NCBI GenBank assembly: GCA_903932545.1
Contig: CAIZGT010000182.1
Coordinates: forward strand, 1-5,540
Direction of reading: 5' to 3'
From: an uncultured Rhodospirillales bacterium
Lineage (GTDB): Bacteria; Pseudomonadota; Alphaproteobacteria; Acetobacterales; Acetobacteraceae
Length of the DNA stretch: 5,540 nt
Positions 1 through 5,540 of this stretch are shown piece after piece. Under the pieces are notes generated by a model. That model saw only the letters and a list, made by a program, of their open reading frames with translations, ran no database searches and was not told the origin of the DNA. The position numbers were made by a program, and so were the translations under genes. Position 1 is the stretch's first letter; each line of letters begins with the position of its first letter.

Positions 1-3000
1 GTTGCGTTATTCTATCTCTAAAAGCGCGCTGCTCGTTGTTGGGTCTGAGACCGGTATGGTGAAGCTCGATGAGAGCGACATTGTAGAAAAAGGCCGAGTT
101 GGGCCTGGCCAGTGCATCGGTGTGAACATTGAAGAAGCGCGGTTTTATACCGACGAGCAGATGAAAGACATGCTCGCCGAGCGCCAGCCATTCGGCGAAT
201 GGACCAAGTCGATCACCGAGATCGACAAGGTGATTAAGTCCGATGCGGTCGAAAAAGTGCTGCTAGAGGGCGAGAGGTTGCGCCGCCTCCAGATTGCGAT
301 GGGCATGTCGATGGAGGATCTGGAAATGATCCTGCACCCGATGGTGGAAGATTCGCAGGAAGCCATCGGCTCGATGGGCGACGACACACCGCTTGCAGTG
401 CTGTCGAACAAGCATCGCGGTCTGCATCACTATTTCCGCCAGGCGTTCAGCCAGGTGACCAACCCGCCGATCGACAGCCTGCGTGAAACCCGCGTGATGT
501 CGCTGCGCACCCGGCTCGGCAATCTCGGCAACGTGCTCGATGAAGACCGCGCGCAGGTGTCGATCCTGCAGCTTGAAAGCCCCGTGCTGGGCAATGCCGA
601 GTTCGAGGCCCTGCGCGGGCTGATGGGCAGTTCGGCCTGCGAAGTGGATTGCACCTTCCCGGTGGCTGATGGTGAGGCGGGGCTGCGTGCAGCACTCGAA
701 CGCATCCGCGCCGAGGCCGAGGAAGGCGTGCGCGCTGGCGCCACGCATGTCGTTCTGACAGACGAACACATGAGTCTCGATCGCTGCGGCATTCCGATGA
801 TTTTGGCAACCGGCGCGGTGCACACGCATCTCGTCCGCTCCAGCTTGCGCACATTCACCAGCCTCAATGTCCGTTCGGCGCAGTGCTTGGATGTGCATTA
901 CTTCGCGGTGCTGGTCGGCGTTGGTGCGACCACAATCAACGCCTATCTCACGCAAGAGAGCATCGCCGACCGGCTGCGCCGTGGCCTGTTTGGCAATATC
1001 TCGCTGAAAGAGGCGGTATACCGCTACAAGAAGGCGGTGGATAAGGGCTTGCTCAAAGTGATGTCTAAAATGGGCATTTCGGTGATCAGCTCTTATCGCG
1101 GCGGCTATAATTTCGAGGCAATCGGCCTATCACGCGCGCTGGTGGCGGAGTTCTTCCCCGGTATGCAAAGCCGGATCTCTGGCATCGGCCTGACTGGTAT
1201 TGCCCGCAAAGTGCTGATCATGCACGAGGCGGCATTCGGTGGCGAATTGCCTGCGCTGCCGGTGGGCGGCGTCTATAAGCTGCGCCGCACTGGTGAGACG
1301 CATGCGATTGAAGGCAACGCGATCCACATGCTGCAAGAGGCGGTGGCATCGGACAGTTTCCAGATGTATCGCCGCTACACCGAAATCGTGCGCAAAGCCC
1401 CGCCGGTGGCGCTGCGCGATTTGCTGGATTTCCGCACCGAAGGCCGCAAGGCGATCCCGGTTGAGGAAGTTGAAAGCATCACCGAAATCCGCAAGCGCCT
1501 GATCGCACCGGGCATTTCGCTCGGTGCGCTCAGCCCGGAAGCGCATGAGACGCTCTCAATTGCGATGAATCGCATCGGAGCACGCTCTGATTCAGGTGAG
1601 GGCGGTGAGGATCCGGAACGCGCATTGCCGCGTGCCAATGGGGACAACGCAAACTCGGCGATCAAGCAGATCTCCTCGGGCCGCTTTGGCGTCACGGCGG
1701 AATATCTCAACAATTGCCGCGAGATCGAGATCAAAGTCGCGCAAGGTGCCAAGCCGGGTGAGGGCGGGCAGTTGCCTGGCTTCAAAGTCACCAGCCTGAT
1801 CGCCAAATTGCGCCATTCAACGCCGGGCGTGATGCTGATAAGCCCGCCGCCGCATCACGACATCTACTCCATCGAAGACTTGGCCCAGCTGATCTACGAC
1901 CTCAAGCAGATCAACCCTGATGCTTCGGTGTGCGTGAAGCTCGTCGCCCGCTCCGGGATCGGCACGATTGCAGCCGGTGTGGCCAAAGCCAAGGCCGACA
2001 CCATCTTGATCTCCGGCCATTCCGGCGGCACCGGTGCCAGCCCGCAAACCTCGCTGAAATACGCGGGCCTGCCGTGGGAGATGGGGTTGTCCGAGGCGCA
2101 TCAGGTGCTGATGCTCAACCGACTGCGCCACACCGTGCGCCTGCGCACCGATGGCGGCATCAAGATCGGTCGGGACGTGGTGATCGCCGCCATGCTTGGC
2201 GCCGAGGAATTCGGCATCGGCACCGCCTCGCTGGTGGCAATGGGCTGTATCATGGTCCGCCAATGTCACTCGAACACCTGCCCGGTTGGCGTGTGCTCGC
2301 AGGATGAGGCGATGCGCGCCAAATTCACCGGCTCGCCGGAGAAGGTGATCAACCTGTTTAGCTTCATCGCCGAAGACGTTCGCCACATCCTCGCCGGCCT
2401 CGGCGTGCGCAAGCTGGAAGATGTGATCGGCCGCACCGATCTGCTGCAACAGGTCTCGCGTGGCTCAGAATATCTCGACGACCTCGACCTCAACCCCCTG
2501 CTGGTGCAGGCCGACCCTGGCCCGCATGCGCGCTTCTGCACGATGGTGGGCCGCAACGAGGTGCCGGAGACGCTGGATGCGCAGATGATTGCTGATGCGG
2601 GCGCGTTGTTCGAGCGTGGCGAGAAAATGCAGCTCGAATACAACATCCGCAACACCCACCGCGCCATCGGCACCAAGCTGTCGAGCCGCATCGTGCGGAA
2701 ATACGGCATGACCGGCCTGCAACCGGGCCACATCACCATCCGTCTGCGCGGCTCTGCCGGGCAGTCGCTGGGGGCGTTCGCGGTCCAGGGCGTGAAGCTC
2801 GAAGTCCTGGGTGATTCGAACGACTATGTCGGCAAGGGTCTGTCCGGTGCGGAGATTGTGGTGCGTCCGGCGCCATCCTCCACGCTGCGCAGTGAGCAGA
2901 ACACCATCATCGGCAACACCTGCCTTTATGGTGCCACAGCGGGCACGCTGTTTGCGGCGGGGCAGGCGGGTGAGCGGTTTGCGGTGCGCAACTCGGGCGC

Positions 3001-3379
3001 AACTGCGGTGGTCGAAGGCTGCGGCTCAAATGGCTGCGAATACATGACAGGCGGCACTGTGGTCATCTTGGGCGCGATCGGCGACAATTTCGGCGCAGGC
3101 TTCACCGGCGGTCAGGCATTCATCTACGATCCAGACGACATGTTCGACAAGCGCGTGAACCCGGAAACGCTTGGCTGGCAGCGTGTGCAGCATCCGCATT
3201 GGGCGGATTATCTGCGCAGCTTGGTCACCCGTCATGCGGACGAAACCAACAGTCGCTACGCTCGCATGCTGGCGCATGACTGGGAAATCACGCTGCCCAA
3301 GTTCTGGCAGGTGGTGCCGAAGGATTACGTCAAATATCTGCCAGTGCCGATCAGCGAGGCGGAAGCCAAGCGGGCGTAA
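1..3379 (+). CDS. gltB: Glutamate synthase (GOGAT) large subunit, 5'-partial
   Basis: This is the large (alpha) subunit of glutamate synthase, which makes two glutamates from glutamine and 2-oxoglutarate in the cytoplasm, using electrons passed on by the small subunit GltD. The frame is open at the left edge, so the TTG at 2 is an internal Leu codon, not a start. About 1125 of the usual roughly 1500 residues are present; most of the N-terminal class II glutaminase domain, with its catalytic Cys, lies outside. Visible order (window residues): end of the glutaminase domain (1 to about 55), central domain (about 85-375, with SLRTRLGNLGN), FMN/2-oxoglutarate barrel (about 435-805, with SGEGGED at 530-537, AKPGEGGQLPG, SGHSGGTGASP at 671-681 and RTDGGIK), and the C-terminal GXGXG beta-helix (about 875-1065). 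Cys749, Cys755 and Cys760 (bases 2246-2281) form the C-x5-C-x4-C site of the 3Fe-4S cluster. The frame is intact to TAA at 3377-3379. No gltD follows. The identification is near certain. Confidence 0.97.
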   Translation, partial: LRYSISKSALLVVGSETGMVKLDESDIVEKGRVGPGQCIGVNIEEARFYTDEQMKDMLAERQPFGEWTKSITEIDKVIKSDAVEKVLLEGERLRRLQIAMGMSMEDLEMILHPMVEDSQEAIGSMGDDTPLAVLSNKHRGLHHYFRQAFSQVTNPPIDSLRETRVMSLRTRLGNLGNVLDEDRAQVSILQLESPVLGNAEFEALRGLMGSSACEVDCTFPVADGEAGLRAALERIRAEAEEGVRAGATHVVLTDEHMSLDRCGIPMILATGAVHTHLVRSSLRTFTSLNVRSAQCLDVHYFAVLVGVGATTINAYLTQESIADRLRRGLFGNISLKEAVYRYKKAVDKGLLKVMSKMGISVISSYRGGYNFEAIGLSRALVAEFFPGMQSRISGIGLTGIARKVLIMHEAAFGGELPALPVGGVYKLRRTGETHAIEGNAIHMLQEAVASDSFQMYRRYTEIVRKAPPVALRDLLDFRTEGRKAIPVEEVESITEIRKRLIAPGISLGALSPEAHETLSIAMNRIGARSDSGEGGEDPERALPRANGDNANSAIKQISSGRFGVTAEYLNNCREIEIKVAQGAKPGEGGQLPGFKVTSLIAKLRHSTPGVMLISPPPHHDIYSIEDLAQLIYDLKQINPDASVCVKLVARSGIGTIAAGVAKAKADTILISGHSGGTGASPQTSLKYAGLPWEMGLSEAHQVLMLNRLRHTVRLRTDGGIKIGRDVVIAAMLGAEEFGIGTASLVAMGCIMVRQCHSNTCPVGVCSQDEAMRAKFTGSPEKVINLFSFIAEDVRHILAGLGVRKLEDVIGRTDLLQQVSRGSEYLDDLDLNPLLVQADPGPHARFCTMVGRNEVPETLDAQMIADAGALFERGEKMQLEYNIRNTHRAIGTKLSSRIVRKYGMTGLQPGHITIRLRGSAGQSLGAFAVQGVKLEVLGDSNDYVGKGLSGAEIVVRPAPSSTLRSEQNTIIGNTCLYGATAGTLFAAGQAGERFAVRNSGATAVVEGCGSNGCEYMTGGTVVILGAIGDNFGAGFTGGQAFIYDPDDMFDKRVNPETLGWQRVQHPHWADYLRSLVTRHADETNSRYARMLAHDWEITLPKFWQVVPKDYVKYLPVPISEAEAKRA

Positions 3380-3383
3380 ATTG

Positions 3384-3417
3384 AACAGGCCGGATCAGCA
3401 ATGGTCCGGCCTGTTTT
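3384..3417 (+). terminator. Intrinsic terminator of gltB
   Basis: The hairpin begins 5 bases after the gltB stop. The arm AACAGGCCGGA (3384-3394) pairs perfectly with TCCGGCCTGTT (3405-3415). Three further inner pairs (one T-G wobble) close on a GCAA loop (3398-3401), a GNRA-type tetraloop. A short T-run (3414-3417) overlaps the end of the stem. It should stop transcription leaving gltB. In the opposite direction the hairpin is the same but is followed only by CAATTT, so it may act weakly on transcripts from the convergent minus-strand genes. Confidence 0.9.
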
Positions 3418-3460
3418 ATAAGATCTGCTGAACCGAAAACTGCCTCCGTCTTCGCAAGAA

Positions 3461-3485
3461 TTCCGAACTTATTAATAACCCGGAA
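3461..3485. repeat. Imperfect palindrome in the convergent spacer
   Basis: The outer arms TTCCG (3461-3465) and CGGAA (3481-3485) flank a perfect 10-base palindrome TTATTAATAA (3469-3478). The spacers between arms and core are 3 and 2 bases. It lies between the gltB terminator and the stop of the minus-strand gene ending at 3501. It could be a weak 3'-end structure for that transcript or a protein-binding site, but there is no T-run that would make it a clear terminator. Function is unknown, and chance in an AT-rich spacer is possible. Confidence 0.3.
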
Positions 3486-3500
3486 CGATAAAGCTCAGCG

Positions 3501-4124
3501 TCAACCGCGGCGCACATGGCCCATTTTTGCGACGAGTTCATCGCGCGCCTTAATCGCCTTTTCCAAAGCTTTGTCGCGGCGCGCTTGTGCCAGAATCCCG
3601 CGCGGCAGTGGATGCTTGAACGCCTCAGGCTTCGGTCGTGGCTTACGGGGTTTGCGCGGTCTTTCCGCGCGCGGTTTATCCACCGTCCACGGCAACGCCA
3701 CGGCCAGCGCCCGCAACAAGGGCCGCAGAATTCGCTTGGCTTGCGGGCAATTCTCCAGCAATTCCACCATCTCGGGCCGTGCCAGAACGGCATATTGTAT
3801 CTGCGAGCCATAGCCCATCGCGTGATGCGTGCCAGTCGCCACCAGCCACGCAAACTTACGCGGCATGCGCATTTCGGGTTTGTTGATGATTTTACGTCCC
3901 GGCGCCACCACGCGCTTCATCGCATAAACGCGCAGCTTGCCGGCCTGATAGCGGGCCAACAACTGGTCCATCTTGCGGAAAATTGCACTGCACCATCGCC
4001 CTGTCGCGACATACCGCGAGGGCTCAACGCCAAACAATCCGAAACGGCACAACATTTCAGCCCAAATCGCCCGCAAAGTGGCGGCGGCGGCGTCAATCGG
4101 CGATGTTTCGGGGTAAAGGTCCAT
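3501..4124 (-). CDS. Hypothetical protein, basic, family not recognised
   Basis: I do not recognise this protein. From the ATG at 4124 it has 207 residues. The first part (about residues 1-145) looks globular and mostly helical, with aromatic and hydrophobic positions in AAAATLRAIWAEMLCRFGLFG, KMDQLLARYQAGKLRVYAM and MVELLENCPQAKRILRPLLR. A Pro/Lys/Arg-rich linker follows (about 150-170, KPRAERPRKPRKPRPKP), then a charged helix ending near the C-terminus (RRDKALEKAIKARDELVAK). No signal peptide or membrane segment is seen, so it is probably cytoplasmic; the basic linker would suit nucleic acid or other polyanion contact, but that is inference. The start is uncertain. A TTG at 4160 adds 12 residues, an in-frame TAA at 4173-4175 bounds the frame, and neither start has a well-placed Shine-Dalgarno site. 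It lies 82 bases (or 46 from the TTG) behind the PEP-CTERM gene on the same strand and may be cotranscribed with it. Confidence 0.75.
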   Translation of the reverse strand: MDLYPETSPIDAAAATLRAIWAEMLCRFGLFGVEPSRYVATGRWCSAIFRKMDQLLARYQAGKLRVYAMKRVVAPGRKIINKPEMRMPRKFAWLVATGTHHAMGYGSQIQYAVLARPEMVELLENCPQAKRILRPLLRALAVALPWTVDKPRAERPRKPRKPRPKPEAFKHPLPRGILAQARRDKALEKAIKARDELVAKMGHVRRG

Positions 4125-4161
4125 CCACCAGTAAACGCCACAGCAAGTGGCCCGACTCAAC

Positions 4162-4190
4162 GCAATTGCGCGTTAATTCGCCGTCAATTC
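4162..4190. promoter_or_regulatory. Phased AATT steps between the two minus-strand genes
   Basis: Three AATT steps begin at 4164, 4175 and 4186, exactly 11 bases apart, with GC-rich bases between them. The last two lie in a near-direct repeat, CGTTAATTC (4171-4179) and CGTCAATTC (4182-4190). The first sits in the perfect palindrome CGCAATTGCG (4161-4170). The block falls just after the stop of the PEP-CTERM gene and just upstream of the next start. Helical phasing suggests intrinsic curvature or a repeated protein contact, but no promoter boxes are clear and the function is a guess. Confidence 0.25.
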
Positions 4191-4206
4191 AAGCGCAGCG
4201 CGCCGA

Positions 4207-5376
4207 TCACCGCCCAACACACCGCCGCCGCCGCGCCACCAGCCCGGCGAGCCCGATCCCAAACAACGCCGCCGAAGCGGGTTCAGGCACATCTGTGGTG
4301 CCGGTGCTGCTAAAGTCGAAGGTAAATGCCGGATCAATCGTGCTTGTGGCATTGATTGTCAGCTCAGCATCTCCCGGTCCCGTCGCATTGGGTGTGAACA
4401 CCACGGTGAAATTGAGGGGCGTGGTGGGGGTGAAAATATCGCCGACAGCAAGACCGATTGCGCTGTATTCGCTGGCAGAGGTGCCGGTGAAGCCGAAACT
4501 GTTAACGGTAAAACTCCCAGTGCCCGTCGCTGATGTCAGCCCAATCGCCGCGTAATTCGAGTTGCCGACCACGGTGCTCGGGATCGTGAGAACCGTCTGT
4601 CCCATCGGATTTGTCGGGTCGAGCGTGTAATCCGCCGATAGGGTGCTGACGATCAGGCCACCCAGGCAGGTGTCTCCCGTAGGGCAGGGGCTCGCTGCGG
4701 CGGAGCCAGCGAGCGAGTAGGTTCCGGCAGGATCTTGGATCGGCGTGGCGGTCGCTGTTGTGGGGCAATACGTCCCCGCCGGACACGGAATTGCCGCGGT
4801 GGCGCCGGCCGCCGAATAATACCCGGCTGGATCGGGCGTTGGTGTGATGGTCCCGGTGCTGGCGCAATAGAAGCCAGCCGGGCAAGGCGTGGCCGAGGCT
4901 GCGCCAGCCGCCGAGTAATACCCGGCAGGGTCAGCCGTGGCCCCTGACGACCCCGCTGGACAATATGTTCCAGCCGAACACTGAGAATAGGAACTCGAAC
5001 CTGCGAGCGCATAATTTCCCGCCGGCACTGTGGTGGGAGTCACGGTGCCAGTGCTGGGGCAATATGTTCCAGCCGGGCAAGGCGATGCGGTGGCTGCGGT
5101 GGCGGACGAGTAAGTCCCAACCGGGTCGAGGGTTGGGGCGCCAGACCCTGCCGGGCAATAGCTACCAGCCGGACAGGCAGTGTAACTCAAAGAATTCGCA
5201 GGTGAATAATACCCAGCCGGGGTAAGTGAGCATGAAGGCGGCGTGCCGTATTGGCCGGCTGAGCAGCCGGTTGGGACTGGAGTCGCCTGCGCCTCATGGC
5301 TATTGAGCCCTAGAAAGACGATGGCAAAAACGGCAATTGCGATGGCAAACCCATATCGGCGCAGAGCGTGAAACAT
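4207..5376 (-). CDS. PEP-CTERM protein with CPAGxYC cysteine repeats
   Basis: This is a 389-residue exported protein of unknown role, probably at the cell surface or in the extracellular matrix. Order: signal peptide (1-31, basic start RR, hydrophobic AIAIAVFAIVFLGL, likely cut after AQA at 29-31); cysteine-repeat region (38-237); a Thr/Ser/Asn-rich beta-sandwich-like region (about 245-360) ending in the pattern FTVVFTPNATGPGDAELTI, which resembles choice-of-anchor D/ASPM-type Ig-like domains; and a PEP-CTERM tag (VPEP at 363-366, hydrophobic 369-381, RRRR at 382-385). In known systems an exosortase removes such a tag; none is encoded here. The repeats resemble eukaryotic GCC2/GCC3 or ephrin-receptor-like cysteine repeats. 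All 14 cysteines between the signal peptide and the tag fall in seven local pairs, suiting disulfides formed after export. Residues 32 to 366 contain no Lys, Arg or His. The ATG at 5376 has GAGG at 5382-5385, 5 bases upstream. The unknown gene ending at 3501 follows on the same strand. Confidence 0.93.
   Translation of the reverse strand: MFHALRRYGFAIAIAVFAIVFLGLNSHEAQATPVPTGCSAGQYGTPPSCSLTPAGYYSPANSLSYTACPAGSYCPAGSGAPTLDPVGTYSSATAATASPCPAGTYCPSTGTVTPTTVPAGNYALAGSSSYSQCSAGTYCPAGSSGATADPAGYYSAAGAASATPCPAGFYCASTGTITPTPDPAGYYSAAGATAAIPCPAGTYCPTTATATPIQDPAGTYSLAGSAAASPCPTGDTCLGGLIVSTLSADYTLDPTNPMGQTVLTIPSTVVGNSNYAAIGLTSATGTGSFTVNSFGFTGTSASEYSAIGLAVGDIFTPTTPLNFTVVFTPNATGPGDAELTINATSTIDPAFTFDFSSTGTTDVPEPASAALFGIGLAGLVARRRRCVGR
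4666..5265 (-). repeat. Tandem coding repeat, CPAGxYC units, period about 98 bp
   Basis: Inside the PEP-CTERM gene, C-x5-C pairs start at residues 68, 100, 133, 165, 198 and 231, and P-[AV]-G-x-Y motifs at 53, 85, 118, 150, 183 and 216. Both series step by 32 or 33 residues in the same order (32, 33, 32, 33, 33). A degenerate first unit has Cys38 and Cys49. The consensus unit is roughly PAGxYSxAGxxxxxxPCPAGxYCP followed by a Thr/Pro/Asp linker. DNA copies are diverged but still show shared blocks, for example a 16-base identity at 4961-4976 and 5060-5075, exactly 99 bases apart. The last pair (C231-C237, PTGDT inside) is degenerate. Growth by tandem duplication followed by drift is the simple explanation. 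Confidence 0.92.
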
Positions 5377-5381
5377 GACTG

Positions 5382-5385
5382 CCTC
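5382..5385 (-). promoter_or_regulatory. Ribosome binding site of the PEP-CTERM gene
   Basis: On the minus strand GAGG is followed by CAGTC and then the ATG at 5376-5374, a 5-base spacing. It sets the start of the PEP-CTERM gene and agrees with the signal peptide beginning at that Met. Confidence 0.75.
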
Positions 5386-5414
5386 GTCAAAAAATATCCA
5401 TTACAGATAAGAAA

Positions 5415-5444
5415 ATGTTAAATTTTCAGACAAGCCAAAGTCAA
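5415..5444 (-). promoter_or_regulatory. Weak promoter candidate for the PEP-CTERM gene
   Basis: On the minus strand TTGACT (5444-5439) fits a -35 box. Possible -10 boxes are TTTAAC (5422-5417, spacing 16) or TAACAT (5420-5415, spacing 18), each matching four of six TATAAT positions. The segment is AT-rich compared with the flanking genes and lies 40-70 bases ahead of the start. No sigma-54 type GG-N10-GC element was convincing. Treat this as a candidate only. Confidence 0.3.
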
Positions 5445-5462
5445 TCTCTATACAGCCGTTGT

Positions 5463-5528
5463 TTAATGAAATTGCTGCGTCTGCAACGCCTCTTGGCGAT
5501 CACTGCCTGCGATGCGATAAACAGCCAT
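5463..5528 (-). CDS. Possible 21-residue small ORF (leader or unrelated)
   Basis: On the minus strand an ATG at 5528 opens 21 codons (MAVYRIAGSDRQEALQTQQF then H) ending in TAA at 5465-5463. AGAGGA (5539-5534) lies 5 bases upstream, a better Shine-Dalgarno match than that of the PEP-CTERM gene. An in-frame TAG at 5540-5538 bounds it, so it is a complete ORF and not the tail of a longer one in this frame. It ends 86 bases before the PEP-CTERM start. The product has no signal peptide and resembles nothing I recognise. It could be a translated leader or chance: two other readings of this edge are open, a minus-strand tail ending at 5441 and a plus-strand start at 5466. Confidence 0.25.
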   Translation of the reverse strand: MAVYRIAGSDRQEALQTQQFH

Positions 5529-5540
5529 GCGATTCCTCTA

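Noticed and set aside
2..4. TTG at the left edge as the gltB start
   Set aside because: The sequence here matches the end of the glutaminase domain, and the large subunit normally extends some 375-400 residues further upstream, so the gene is cut by the window.
263..955. Long minus-strand open frame (230 codons) inside gltB
   Set aside because: It lies wholly antisense to a well-conserved part of gltB, and its His/Arg/Gln-rich product is a shadow of GC-biased codons.
1817..2449. Long minus-strand open frame (210 codons) inside gltB
   Set aside because: It is antisense to the FMN barrel and 3Fe-4S site of gltB, with no recognisable protein features.
3516..4313. Long plus-strand open frame (265 codons) opposite the two minus-strand genes
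   Set aside because: It overlaps both minus-strand genes and its product is rich in Arg, His, Gln and Pro without domain-like patterning, typical of an antisense shadow in high-GC DNA. The PEP-CTERM gene it overlaps is clearly real.
4502..5158. Overlapping minus-strand frames within the cysteine-repeat region
   Set aside because: They are out-of-frame readings of the tandem repeat, which keeps stops absent in several frames at once because the DNA itself is repetitive.
4666..5265. Regularly spaced DNA repeats, considered as a CRISPR or satellite array
   Set aside because: The repeats are diverged, about 98 bases in period without unique spacers, and maintain one reading frame encoding a Cys-patterned secreted protein.

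Overview
The window looks like a stretch of a high-GC proteobacterial chromosome, most likely an alphaproteobacterium and possibly Sphingomonadales/Erythrobacteraceae. That placement rests on the style of the glutamate synthase and on the presence of a PEP-CTERM (exosortase-sorted) protein. It is an inference, since no rRNA or other strong marker is present.

Layout: (1) 1-3379, plus strand: the C-terminal three quarters of the glutamate synthase (GOGAT) large subunit gene gltB. It is cut by the left window edge, so most of the N-terminal glutaminase domain is missing. (2) 3384-3417: a strong hairpin plus T-run terminator directly behind gltB. (3) 3418-3500: a short convergent spacer with an imperfect AT-centred palindrome. 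(4) 3501-4124, minus strand: a gene of unknown function encoding a basic protein with a Pro/Lys/Arg-rich linker. (5) 4125-4206: a short spacer with three AATT steps exactly 11 bp apart. (6) 4207-5376, minus strand: a secreted protein with a signal peptide, about six 32/33-residue CPAGxYC repeats, a beta-sandwich-like domain and a C-terminal PEP-CTERM tag. (7) 5377-5540: an AT-rich upstream region with a good ribosome binding site, a weak promoter candidate and a possible 21-codon small ORF; the reading of the right edge is ambiguous.

Functionally there are two unrelated units. gltB is core nitrogen assimilation and is insulated by its terminator. The two minus-strand genes converge on it and could share a transcript, with the PEP-CTERM gene first and the unknown gene second. 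No exosortase, glutamate synthase small subunit, mobile element, RNA gene or CRISPR array is visible. The most unusual object is the PEP-CTERM protein: an array of eukaryote-like paired-cysteine repeats in an exported region of about 335 residues with no Lys, Arg or His.
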